A DNA stretch of 64,000 bases. Origin: an uncultured Tateyamaria sp. (lineage in GTDB: Bacteria > Pseudomonadota > Alphaproteobacteria > Rhodobacterales > Rhodobacteraceae). Where the stretch lies: assembly GCF_947487805.1 (NCBI RefSeq), contig NZ_CANKXW010000002.1:558001-622000 (forward strand), in the 5' to 3' direction. A program made the translations under genes and the position numbers. Below, one piece after another: positions 43,405 through 51,719 of the stretch (positions are counted from its first letter, which is position 1; each line of letters starts with the position of its first letter). A model generated the notes under the pieces. The model was not told the DNA's origin. It saw nothing but the letters and a program-made list of their open reading frames with translations, and searched no databases.

Positions 43405-44858
43405 GATGCCTCCGCCGTTTTTGTGTGCAGGCCCGATGCGGGCTGCAATTGTGTTTCAGTTTGCAAGGCCTTGGCCCTGCGGGAGTTGCGCACCAATGGA
43501 ACAAGGATAGCGCAGGCCAGCGCAAGGAACAGGATCTCGATGAGAAAAACCGCATTATACGGCACATGTGCCGGCAAATTGCCCGCACCCGGCGCGGCGA
43601 CGATCAGGTCGCGGACAATGCCGGCCAGGGCCACGCCGATGCCGGCCGCCGTCGCTTGCACAGCGCCCCAGGTCCCGAGGGCAAGGCCAATCTGATCCGG
43701 TCCCGCCGACCGCATTGTCGCGGTCAGTGTCGCATGCCCGAACAGCCCCGCGCCCAGCCCGGTCAACACCGTCCCCAACAGGAACATTGGCGCGCCGCCA
43801 CCAAAGGCCGACAGGATGATTGCGGCGAAACCCGGAATGCCGATGGTCGCACCCATCATGGCCAGACGATTGGGCGTACCACCCTGCCCCAGCACGCGGG
43901 ATGCGATGCCGAACCCAATCAGCGTGCCACCGGCCAGCAAAGCCGTAAGCCGCGTGGTCTCCGCCACGGAAAAGCCCAGCGCCTGCCCCCCATAGGGTTC
44001 CAGCAGCACATCCGCTGCGCCAAATCCGAACGTACCCAGCGCGATCACCACCAGCAGGCGCATCTTGCCCGGCTGATCCAGCAATTTGACATAGGCCTCG
44101 CGAAAGGCAGGGCGCGGACGCACCTGCATCTGCTGTGCGCGCGTCCGGTCGCGGGCTTCCTGTTTCCACATGGCAAAGAGGTTCAGCGACACGGTGATCA
44201 CCGCCGCCCCCTGGATGACCTGGATCAACCGACCCGGTGTGTAGTTCGTCAGCAGCGCGCCGAAGACCAGCGCGCTGATCACCATCCCAAAGAGCAGCAT
44301 GACATACATCAGGCCCACAACCTTGGGCTGGTCCGCCTCTTTGACCAGATCGGTCGCCAGTGCGAGACCCACGGTCTGCACCATGTGCACCCCGGCCCCG
44401 ACGAGCAAAAATGCCAGCGCCGCAGAAGACAGCCCCATCCAGCGCGGCGCATCCACCGCCTCGCCATAGCCCGAAAGGACCAAAAGCGCGAAGGGCATGA
44501 TGGCAAAGCCGCCAAACTGATACAGAGTGCCCTTCCAGATATAGGGCACCCGCCGCAGCCCGAGCGCGGAGACATGGGTATCGGACTTGAACCCCACCAG
44601 CATGCGCAGCGGCGCAAACACAACCGGCAGCGCCAGCATGACGGCCACCAGCGTCGCCGGTACCGCAAGTTCCACGATCATCACGCGGTTGAGCGTGCCG
44701 ACCAGCAGCACGATGGCCATGCCAACGGTGACTTGAAACAGCGAAAGACGCAAAAGGCGCGACAGCGGCACGTCATCCGTCGCCACGTCTGCAAACGGCA
44801 GGTAGCGCGGCGCGATCGAAACCAGTTTGCGCAAGGCAAATGTGCGGTAGTCGAACAT
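43401..44858 (-). CDS. pucC: PucC, LH2 assembly MFS protein
   Basis: 485 residues, about 12 membrane helices. BCD-family (bacteriochlorophyll delivery) MFS signatures: LNRVMIVELAVPATLVAVMLALP, GRLIQVIQGAAVITV, GFGAADVLLEPYGGQALGFSVAETTRLTALLAGG, and GLGAGLFGHATLTATM. PucC is needed for LH2 biogenesis, probably delivering bacteriochlorophyll. Follows pucA after 102 bases that include a stable hairpin. Confidence 0.95.
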   Translation of the reverse strand: MFDYRTFALRKLVSIAPRYLPFADVATDDVPLSRLLRLSLFQVTVGMAIVLLVGTLNRVMIVELAVPATLVAVMLALPVVFAPLRMLVGFKSDTHVSALGLRRVPYIWKGTLYQFGGFAIMPFALLVLSGYGEAVDAPRWMGLSSAALAFLLVGAGVHMVQTVGLALATDLVKEADQPKVVGLMYVMLLFGMVISALVFGALLTNYTPGRLIQVIQGAAVITVSLNLFAMWKQEARDRTRAQQMQVRPRPAFREAYVKLLDQPGKMRLLVVIALGTFGFGAADVLLEPYGGQALGFSVAETTRLTALLAGGTLIGFGIASRVLGQGGTPNRLAMMGATIGIPGFAAIILSAFGGGAPMFLLGTVLTGLGAGLFGHATLTATMRSAGPDQIGLALGTWGAVQATAAGIGVALAGIVRDLIVAAPGAGNLPAHVPYNAVFLIEILFLALACAILVPLVRNSRRAKALQTETQLQPASGLHTKTAEAS

Positions 44859-44927
44859 AGCTGTCCCGCCGTGTTATTCGGTATCATCCCAACCGTCCGG
44901 CCCCAACAGACCGGCGGTCAGGTCGCG

Positions 44928-44955
44928 GGTCCCTCGCCGAAACCGACGAGGGACC
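44928..44955 (-). promoter_or_regulatory. Intercistronic hairpin between pucA and pucC
   Basis: A perfect 9-bp GGTCCCTCG/CGAGGGACC stem with an inner TCGG-TTTC region; no T-run. In puc and puf operons such structures protect the LH mRNA 3' end and lower expression of the downstream assembly gene. Confidence 0.7.
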
Positions 44956-44960
44956 ACGCG

Positions 44961-45308
44961 TCACTGTTCAACAATCGCAGGCAAAGGAGCCGCGCTGGCT
45001 TGCACAACGTTGGGCTGCAAGACCGCCGATTGTGTTGTGCCGTCCGGCATGATGACCAGAACCTGCTGGCCGCCGTCGGCATTGGGCACCACATAGGATG
45101 CTTGCGCCACATTGTCGGTTTTCAGCATGTCTGCCGCCGCTTGCGCGTCACCTGTTCCAAGCTCGACGCCGGACAGGAAATCAGCCACCCAGGACGTGTT
45201 GCTCAGCACAGCCACGTGCACCGAGAACGATCCTACCGCGACAGCACCCAGAAAGACCGGGACACCAACGGCAGGCGGGACAACGAGCCACATTTTTGCA
45301 TTATTCAT
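44961..45308 (-). CDS. pucA: LH2 alpha polypeptide with long C-terminal extension
   Basis: 115 residues. Residues 1-50 are a typical LH2 alpha: MNNAKMWLVVPPAVGVPVFLG, H31 (B850 ligand), W40. At the positions equivalent to alpha-Tyr44/Trp45 of Rhodoblastus it has F44 and L45, the pair known to shift B850 to shorter wavelengths. After residue 50 comes a 65-residue extension rich in Ala, Val, Asn and Gln that is absent in classical 50-60-residue alpha chains and is probably periplasmic. Confidence 0.93.
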   Translation of the reverse strand: MNNAKMWLVVPPAVGVPVFLGAVAVGSFSVHVAVLSNTSWVADFLSGVELGTGDAQAAADMLKTDNVAQASYVVPNADGGQQVLVIMPDGTTQSAVLQPNVVQASAAPLPAIVEQ

Positions 45309-45320
45309 AACGTGCCTCCT

Positions 45321-45476
45321 TTATCCGAGCCAGGGTGTGGACGCCGCGACCAGCATGTGTGCGATCAGGGCAATTGCACCAAAGACGCGTGTGCCATCGA
45401 TCAGATAGCTGTGCACCTCTTCGGCTTCGTGAAGGGTAAGACCGGTTGGCCATACCTTATCGGGATCGTCGGACAT
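45321..45476 (-). CDS. pucB: LH2 beta polypeptide
   Basis: 51 residues: MSDDPDKVWPTGLTLHEAEEVHSYLIDGTRVFGAIALIAHMLVAASTPWLG. His22 and B850-ligand His40 are in place with a single membrane helix (about 25-46). Just 12 bases separate it from pucA. GGAGGAAC precedes the start. Confidence 0.95.
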   Translation of the reverse strand: MSDDPDKVWPTGLTLHEAEEVHSYLIDGTRVFGAIALIAHMLVAASTPWLG

Positions 45477-45592
45477 AAATGTTCCTCCAAGTCTGCTTCG
45501 ATTGAAGTGCGACGACGGCCCCCGACCAGGAGACGTGGTGCTGCCGCGCAGCTCCCTGGTCGCGACACGCACACTCGGACCATGCCCGAACG

Positions 45593-45636
45593 TGTCATAA
45601 ATTAATGACAATGCAAAGTGTCTAATTAAAATTACA
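45593..45636 (-). promoter_or_regulatory. Two PpsR/CrtJ operators upstream of pucB
   Basis: Both fit TGT-N12-ACA: 45593-45610 (extended palindrome TGTCA...TGACA) and 45619-45636. Centres are 26 bp apart, upstream of pucB by about 120-160 bases. PpsR represses photosynthesis genes at high oxygen or light, so oxygen control of this operon is expected. Confidence 0.85.
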
Positions 45637-45800
45637 CAAAAACAGCCGCCCTCCGTGGCTTTCCGACCCATGCCCGTCTGTTTTCAATGCAGTAAGGGAA
45701 AAAACGTACCAATCTGCCTCGCGGCAGGATCCCGCCAGGGTTGCGCCATGAGGTATCTTTACACGCAAACGCAGATGTTCGAATCGAACGTGCCGCGCCC

Positions 45801-46841
45801 TCAGCGTACGGATTGGCGGCTTTCGGATACACGCGGAACCAGTGCCTTGAACAGGTCGGTCATCTCCAACTGCCCCACGGGCGTGCCATCTTCGACAACG
45901 CGGTAAATGCGGCTTGTGTCGCCGCCCGACCGGGCGATCAGATCCTCAAGCGTGCTGTTGGCCGTGATGTCGCTGTCATAGGTGGCCTCACCAAGCGGGC
46001 GCATGACAGACCGCACACGCAGCACGCGCGCGCGGTTGATGTCGCTGACAAAGTCCTCGATGTAGGGGTCGCATGGGTTCAACAGGATACCCTGCGGCTC
46101 GCCCTGCTGAACCACCGCGCCATCCTTGAGGATCACGAGGTGGTCGGCCAGCTTCAGCGCTTCGTCCAGATCGTGGGTGATGAACACGATGGTCTTGTGC
46201 AGTTCCTTTTGCAGCTCAAGCAGCAGGTTCTGCATGTCCGTGCGGATCAGAGGATCAAGGGCAGAAAACGCCTCGTCCATCAGCATGATGTCGGTGTTGG
46301 CTGTCAGCGCGCGTGCAATGCCCACCCGCTGCTGCATCCCGCCGGACAGTTGCGAGGGATAATGATCCTCGAACCCTTCCAGCCCCACGCGTGCCAACCA
46401 TTTGCGTCCTTCGGATGCCTGCAGCTCGGCTGACGCCCCCTGCACGCTCAGCGGCAACTGCGCGTTCTCCAGAACGGATTTGTGCGGCAACAACGCGAAT
46501 TTCTGGAACACCATCGACATCTGTTTCTGCCGCAGGCCGCGCAAGGCGGAAGTGCCAAGGTGCATGACGTCCTCGCCATCGACGAGGATTTCGCCCGCCG
46601 ACGGATCGATCAGCCGATTGAGGTGGCGGATCAGCGTCGATTTGCCCGACCCGGACAAGCCCATGATCACCGTGATCTCTCCGGGCTGCATGTCGACATT
46701 GATGTCGCGCAGGCCCAGAACATGGCCGTGCTGGTCCAGCAGCGTGGCCTTGTCCATGCCGCCCCGTACCCGGTCAACCATGGCGACGTGATTGGGGCCA
46801 AAGATCTTGTACAGGCCACGAATGGAGACTTTGGGTGTCAT
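45801..46841 (-). CDS. ABC transporter ATPase for quaternary amines (ProV-like)
   Basis: 346 residues. Walker A GLSGSGKST (61-69), LSGGMQQRVGIARAL signature, LLMDEAFSALDP Walker B, H-loop THD, then a C-terminal CBS-like domain (VRSVMRPLG... to end) typical of the OpuA/ProV class. It energises uptake of betaine-type osmolytes. Last of an X-W-V series reading leftward; the intergenic region to pucB on its far side is a promoter region for the puc operon. Confidence 0.93.
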   Translation of the reverse strand: MTPKVSIRGLYKIFGPNHVAMVDRVRGGMDKATLLDQHGHVLGLRDINVDMQPGEITVIMGLSGSGKSTLIRHLNRLIDPSAGEILVDGEDVMHLGTSALRGLRQKQMSMVFQKFALLPHKSVLENAQLPLSVQGASAELQASEGRKWLARVGLEGFEDHYPSQLSGGMQQRVGIARALTANTDIMLMDEAFSALDPLIRTDMQNLLLELQKELHKTIVFITHDLDEALKLADHLVILKDGAVVQQGEPQGILLNPCDPYIEDFVSDINRARVLRVRSVMRPLGEATYDSDITANSTLEDLIARSGGDTSRIYRVVEDGTPVGQLEMTDLFKALVPRVSESRQSVR

Positions 46842-46842
46842 C

Positions 46843-47877
46843 TCAGGCGTCCTTGCGTTGACGGTCGACGCGGGCCAGCGCGGCCTTGGACACCCGGTCC
46901 AGGATCACCGCCAGCAGCACGATGCCAAGGCCCGCAACGATCCCCACCCCCAGTTCCAGGTTGCGAATGCCGCGCAGCACCAGAACGCCCAGGCCCGGCG
47001 CCGAGACCAGCGAGGCGATCACCACCATGGCAAGGCTCATCATGATCGTCTGGTTCACACCGGCCATAATGTTCGGCAAGGCCAGCGGCAGTTCCACCCG
47101 CGCCAGCTTTTGCCACGCGGTCAGGCCAAAGGCATTGGCGGCCTCGATCACGTCCCGGTCCACAAGGCGGATGCCCAGATCGGTCAGCCGGATCACTGGC
47201 ACGATGGCGTAGAGGATGATGGCGATGCCATAAAGCTTGGATTCCGTGACCGAGAACAGAAAGATCAGCGGGATCAGATACACGAATGTCGGCAAGGTCT
47301 GGAGCAGGTCGAGGATCGGCACGATCGTCCGTTGCGCGGTGTCGGATTTCGACATGCCAATGCCGATCGGCACACCCAGCAGCACCGAAAGACCAGTGCA
47401 GACGAACACGATGGCCAGGGTCTGCATCGCGACCTCGTAGTGGTCGATCAGGCCAAAGAACAACAGCACGACCGCGACAAACCCGGTGACCGAACGCGAC
47501 CGGCTCACCCACCATGTCAGCAGCAAAAGCGCCGGAATCATCGCCCACCACGGCGCGCTTTCAAACACCCACAGCGCGCCGTCCAGCATCCAGCTGAGCG
47601 GTTGCGTGATCGGGTCCAGCACGAATTTCAACTCGGACCGGATGGCCAGGAACCCCGCCTCGATCCCGGCGGTCAGATCGCGGGTCTGCGGCACGGCCGC
47701 ACAGGCTTCGTGCAGCGCGTCGAGCGACGGGAACGGCAAGCCTGCGCTCTCGTCGGCGGCATCCGACGTCCCGCTTTGCGCCAAGAGTTGCGCCATCGAC
47801 ATGGGCGCGTCTTCCTTGTCCGCATCGCACCATGTGCGCAGGCCCATCCCATCAAAAAGGCCATCATATTGTGCCAT
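46843..47877 (-). CDS. ABC transporter permease for quaternary amines (ProW-like)
   Basis: 344 residues with an N-terminal cytoplasmic region of about 90 residues and about 7 membrane helices. The permease EAA-like loop ...VIEAANAFGLTAWQKLARVELPLALPNIMAG is conserved. It pairs with the ATPase (1-base gap) and the binding protein upstream. Confidence 0.92.
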   Translation of the reverse strand: MAQYDGLFDGMGLRTWCDADKEDAPMSMAQLLAQSGTSDAADESAGLPFPSLDALHEACAAVPQTRDLTAGIEAGFLAIRSELKFVLDPITQPLSWMLDGALWVFESAPWWAMIPALLLLTWWVSRSRSVTGFVAVVLLFFGLIDHYEVAMQTLAIVFVCTGLSVLLGVPIGIGMSKSDTAQRTIVPILDLLQTLPTFVYLIPLIFLFSVTESKLYGIAIILYAIVPVIRLTDLGIRLVDRDVIEAANAFGLTAWQKLARVELPLALPNIMAGVNQTIMMSLAMVVIASLVSAPGLGVLVLRGIRNLELGVGIVAGLGIVLLAVILDRVSKAALARVDRQRKDA

Positions 47878-47910
47878 GCCGCGTGTCCCCGAAACCGCCC
47901 CTTGGTCCTG

Positions 47911-47956
47911 CCCCCGGTCAGACGGGGGTGTCGCACCGGCACGTTTGCGCCGGTGC
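47911..47956 (-). promoter_or_regulatory. Two intercistronic hairpins between binding protein and permease genes
   Basis: CCCCCG (47911-47916) with CGGGGG (47923-47928), and a perfect 8-bp GCACCGGC/GCCGGTGC (47933-47940/47949-47956). Such structures usually raise the binding-protein to permease ratio by protecting the upstream transcript. Confidence 0.65.
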
Positions 47957-47973
47957 GTGTCTTGCCTGTGCCG

Positions 47974-48939
47974 TTACTTCAGCAACGCCGCCAGCTTGCC
48001 GCGGGCATCATCGTTCAGCCAGCTGCCCCAGACGTCCTTGTAGGTCGTCAGGAAATACACAGCCGCTTCTTCGTTCGAGGCCTCGTTGGCCTCTTGCCAC
48101 GCCAGTACTTCGCCCATTTGCGCGTTGGTGAACGTCAGGTTCTGCATCAGTGCCGCCGCCTCGGGCTCGCGATCCACAAAAGTACTGGTGGCCGCCGTCA
48201 CGACATTGGACACCGGATAGGAGGACAGACCGGGTGTGGCACAGTCCTCGAGCCCGTTGCAGGTGTGCGTATCCGCGTCATAGGCGGGCATTTCGACCTG
48301 CACCATCGGGTATTTGCCCAACACGGATGTGGGCGCCCAGTAATAGCCGAACCACGGCTCCTTGGCCTCGTAGGCGGCGGCAATCGCCGTGGCCAGTGTC
48401 TCGCCTGATCCATGCTGGAACCGTTCGACGCCCGCATCGGCCAGCCCTGCGGCCTTGAAGTTGTTGTGGTTGGTGATGTCACAGCCCCAGCCCGACGGGC
48501 AATCGTGGAACCGGCCACCGACCAGTTGCGGGTTGGCCTTGATCCCGTCCAGCGTCTTCAGCTCGGGATGGGCGTCCGCCAGATAATCGGGGATCCACCA
48601 CGCCTCGACACCGCCATCGGACAGCACCTTGGACATCTCCACCAGCTTGCCCTCGGACCGCAGCTCTTCGTAGACTTCGGTATAGCTGGTCCAGAGCTCG
48701 GTCAGAATGTCCGGCTCTCCGGTTTCGGCGACCGAAGCCATCGCAGGCACTGTCGTTGTCGGCACCACGGTTACGGTACAGCCATAGCCCTGTTCCATCA
48801 GGAACTTGGCCACGTTGGTCACAACGGCGGCCGACGCCCAGTCCATTTCGGTGATCGACACGGCGCCACAGTCAGCGGCCGCAAGCGACGCGGCACTGGT
48901 GCCCATCATCAATGTGGCAGCAAAAGCGAGTTTCTTCAT
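47974..48939 (-). CDS. Substrate-binding protein for quaternary amines (OpuAC family)
   Basis: 321 residues. Signal peptide 1-21 (MKKLAFAATLMMGTSAASLAA). OpuAC fold with several aromatic residues typical of a trimethylammonium cage (EMDWAS, DGGVEAWWIPDYL, EPWFGYYWAPTS). Cys pairs (GYGCT / CPSGWGC) look disulfide-bonded. The X-W-V gene order is that of the roseobacter TMAO system TmoXWV, so TMAO is a serious alternative to glycine betaine. GGGAGAATAGAA precedes the ATG. Confidence 0.88.
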   Translation of the reverse strand: MKKLAFAATLMMGTSAASLAAADCGAVSITEMDWASAAVVTNVAKFLMEQGYGCTVTVVPTTTVPAMASVAETGEPDILTELWTSYTEVYEELRSEGKLVEMSKVLSDGGVEAWWIPDYLADAHPELKTLDGIKANPQLVGGRFHDCPSGWGCDITNHNNFKAAGLADAGVERFQHGSGETLATAIAAAYEAKEPWFGYYWAPTSVLGKYPMVQVEMPAYDADTHTCNGLEDCATPGLSSYPVSNVVTAATSTFVDREPEAAALMQNLTFTNAQMGEVLAWQEANEASNEEAAVYFLTTYKDVWGSWLNDDARGKLAALLK

Positions 48940-49187
48940 TTCTATTCTCCCTGTTCTGGCGAAAGTTTCGCAGAAGATGTGCAAAGTGATAGACCCAATC
49001 GTGGTCAGGGTTACAGTCCAATTTCGCACGGCCCCCACCGTGGGCCGGAATTTCGACGGGCCAACCCGTTGAGTGATCACAATTTCGCCTCCGATGCCGA
49101 ATTCGTGATTTTGCCCTTGGGTCCGCCACGTTGCCCTTGTTAGGGTCCGGCGAACTCGGAACGACCAAGATACGCGGAAGGTGCGAT

Positions 49188-49559
49188 ATGGATGTGGCTC
49201 AGGCCCTTGTCATGGGGATGCAGACATGGGGGATCGTCGGCGCGCTGGTCGCGGCGGTGTTCCTGACCATTGGAATCGACCGGATCGACGAGGATGCCCG
49301 CGGCGCCTATGCCTTTCGTCCGCTCCTGATCCCGGCGGTGTTGCTGATCTGGCCCATCATCCTGTGGCGCTGGTGGCAGATTGAATCCGAACGGGCGGCC
49401 TGGGCCGCGCGGTATCGCGCCGTGCGCGCGCCCTATGGGCTGGCCGTCTGCCTGATGAGCATCGGGATCGTCGTCATCGTGTTCACCGGGCTCAGCGTGC
49501 GCCAGACATGGCCCGCAGGCATTGCCCCTGTGCAATTGACCAAAGGGGCATCGCAATGA
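49188..49559 (+). CDS. Small membrane protein, first gene of the Rieske operon
   Basis: 123 residues with three hydrophobic segments (about 6-28, 44-63, 88-109); the middle is followed by a Trp-rich loop (ILWRWWQIESERAAW). No family known to me. It overlaps the next gene by ATGA. Start chosen at MDVAQAL because the earlier codons are polar and unsupported. Confidence 0.6.
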   Translation: MDVAQALVMGMQTWGIVGALVAAVFLTIGIDRIDEDARGAYAFRPLLIPAVLLIWPIILWRWWQIESERAAWAARYRAVRAPYGLAVCLMSIGIVVIVFTGLSVRQTWPAGIAPVQLTKGASQ

Positions 49560-50620
49560 GCGTAAAATACACGCCTGTCCAATGGAACCGCAACAAGTGG
49601 ATCTATGACGCGGTGATGCTGGCCGGGGTGGCGGCATTCCTGTGGGTCTTTCTCTATGTGACGCCAGAGGTCCTCAACCACGACCGCGCGATCAATCCCC
49701 AGATTCACAACGCCCGCGCCTTCGGGGCCTGCGCCTTCGTGATGCTCACGGTGATCCTGTGCATCGGCCCCGCCGCGCGGCTGGACAAACGCTTCCTGCC
49801 GCTTTTGTACAATCGCCGCCATTTCGGCGTGATGACCGCGTTTGTGGCGATCACCCATGCGGGTTACATCCTGAATTGGTACTTCAATTTCTCCAGCTCC
49901 GACAAATATGTGGGCCTCCTCTATGCCAATTCCAGCTTTGGCCAGATCGCAGGCTTTCCCTTTGAAATCTTTGGTATCTTTGCGCTGGTCTGCCTGCTGA
50001 TCCTGGCCGCGACATCCCATGACTTCTGGCTCAAGTTCCTGACTCCGCCGGTCTGGAAACGTCTGCACTACCTGATCTATGCCGCCTATTTCTCCGTCGC
50101 CGCCCATGTCAGCCTCGGCATCCTGCAAGACCAGCAGAACCACCTGTTCACCGTGGTCTTCATGCTCGGCGCCGCGGCGGTCATCGTGCTGCACATCGCG
50201 GCATGGCTGTCCGAACGCGGCGAGGCGGCGGCCAAGGACGGCGCCTGGGCCAAGGTCGCCCCGGTGGGCGCCTTTCGCGACGGTTATGCCAAGATCGCCA
50301 AACTGGCCAATGGCGACCGCGTGGCCGTCTACCTGATGGAGGGCAAGCTGAGCGCGATCTCGAACGCCTGCGCGCACCAGAACGGCCCCCTTGGCGAGGG
50401 CAAGATCATCGACTGCCTCGTCACCTGCCCCTGGCACGGCTTTCAATACGATGTGCGGTCCGGCCGCTCGCCTGCGCCCTTCACCGAAATGGTGCCCACC
50501 TACCGCGTCCGGATCGAAGGCGACATGGTCGAGGTCCACCCCGACGCCAACCCGCCCGGCACCTATGTCGAACCGGTGCCGATCCCGACGCCCCCCTCCA
50601 GCGAAGGAGTGACCGCATGA
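49556..50620 (+). CDS. Ferric-reductase-like membrane domain fused to a Rieske [2Fe-2S] domain
   Basis: 354 residues. Residues 15-220 carry about six membrane helices with spaced His residues (H88, H101, H155, H171, H184), as in the heme-binding FRD/MsrQ-type membrane domain. Residues 235-325 form a Rieske domain with C272-x-H274 and C291-x2-H294 (CAHQNG...CPWHGF). Electrons could move between heme and the 2Fe-2S cluster in one protein. Substrate unknown. Second of four overlapping genes. Confidence 0.85.
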   Translation: MSVKYTPVQWNRNKWIYDAVMLAGVAAFLWVFLYVTPEVLNHDRAINPQIHNARAFGACAFVMLTVILCIGPAARLDKRFLPLLYNRRHFGVMTAFVAITHAGYILNWYFNFSSSDKYVGLLYANSSFGQIAGFPFEIFGIFALVCLLILAATSHDFWLKFLTPPVWKRLHYLIYAAYFSVAAHVSLGILQDQQNHLFTVVFMLGAAAVIVLHIAAWLSERGEAAAKDGAWAKVAPVGAFRDGYAKIAKLANGDRVAVYLMEGKLSAISNACAHQNGPLGEGKIIDCLVTCPWHGFQYDVRSGRSPAPFTEMVPTYRVRIEGDMVEVHPDANPPGTYVEPVPIPTPPSSEGVTA

Positions 50621-51372
50621 GCGAGAAACCGTTCTTCGTAGGCTACCTGCCCGCCCCCGGCCCGCTCCGGATGTTCCTGCTGGCGGCCTGCGTGCTGCTG
50701 ATTGCGGGCCTCGGGACCGCAGGATATCTGATGGGGGCCGCCCAGGATGATCCGGGCCCCGGTGCCTTCCGCTTTGACTATGGCCGCCAGACCGTCACCG
50801 GCGTGATCGAAATGACCCCCTATCCAGTGCTGCACGTGGTCGAGGGCAACGACCGGATCATGCCCGGCGACAGCTTCATGATGACGGCGGCGGGCAAATC
50901 CGGCGTCGACAGCCGCGCGATGCCGCTCAATGGCCAGTTGGCGCAAGTGTCCGGTATCGTGTTGGAACGGGGCGATCTTTACATGATGCAGCTGCGCGGG
51001 GGCCGCAACGGGCTGCGCGCGGCCGAAGGGGACGTGCCCGAAATCCCCACCGAGCCACAGGGGCGCTGGCAACTCAGCGGCGAGATCTGTGACGGCAAGT
51101 GCCTTGCCGGGGCCATGCGGCCCGGACGCGGGCTGGCCCACAAGGCCTGCGCCAACCTCTGCCTGCTGGGTGACGTGCCGCCGATCTTCGTGTCGACCCA
51201 ACCTGTGCTGGGCTCGGAATTCCTGCTGATCACCGGACCGGGCGGCACCCGCCTGCCGCGCGCGGCCTATGACTACGTGGCCCAGTTCATCACCGCCGAA
51301 GGCGAGATCACCAAGCGCGGCGATCTGCTGGTCTGGGAAATCGACACCGACACGATCGAGGTGACCGAATGA
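50617..51372 (+). CDS. Hypothetical membrane-anchored protein in the Rieske operon
   Basis: 251 residues with one N-terminal membrane helix (about 18-41), then an extracytoplasmic region with paired cysteines (ICDGKCL, CANLCL) that could hold disulfides or metal. No family recognised. Overlaps neighbours by 4 bases, which suggests it forms a complex with the Rieske fusion. Confidence 0.65.
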   Translation: MSEKPFFVGYLPAPGPLRMFLLAACVLLIAGLGTAGYLMGAAQDDPGPGAFRFDYGRQTVTGVIEMTPYPVLHVVEGNDRIMPGDSFMMTAAGKSGVDSRAMPLNGQLAQVSGIVLERGDLYMMQLRGGRNGLRAAEGDVPEIPTEPQGRWQLSGEICDGKCLAGAMRPGRGLAHKACANLCLLGDVPPIFVSTQPVLGSEFLLITGPGGTRLPRAAYDYVAQFITAEGEITKRGDLLVWEIDTDTIEVTE

Positions 51373-51632
51373 AACGCATCCTGTGGCTGGCAATCGCGGC
51401 AACCGTGGCGGCAGTGCTGTTTTACGTATCGCGCTTCTGGGACTTCCGCCTGTGGTCGCGCGACGGCCTCTTCGGGATCGAGGCGTTGCGACCGCAGGGC
51501 GGGCTGGTCGGCCAATGGGTGCGTGGCACCGATCTGGCCCCGTTCGAGCTGCTGATCTGGGCGGTTGGCGTATTTCTTGTGCTAACGCTTTTGCAAAAAC
51601 TCTATGATCTTCTGAACCCACCGCCGGAGTAG
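51369..51632 (+). CDS. Small membrane protein, last gene of the Rieske operon
   Basis: 87 residues with two hydrophobic stretches (4-22 and 59-80). LWSRDGLFGIEALRPQGGLVGQWVRGTD between them is a conserved-looking loop. Probably an accessory subunit of the same membrane system. Confidence 0.6.
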   Translation: MKRILWLAIAATVAAVLFYVSRFWDFRLWSRDGLFGIEALRPQGGLVGQWVRGTDLAPFELLIWAVGVFLVLTLLQKLYDLLNPPPE

Positions 51633-51719
51633 CGCAAAGCGGGGTCTTTTGTGCCGGGGTGAAGCACTCTATACTCCCGCCTGAGCAAAAGAGACCCAAC
51701 ACGGGCACAGAGCAGACAT

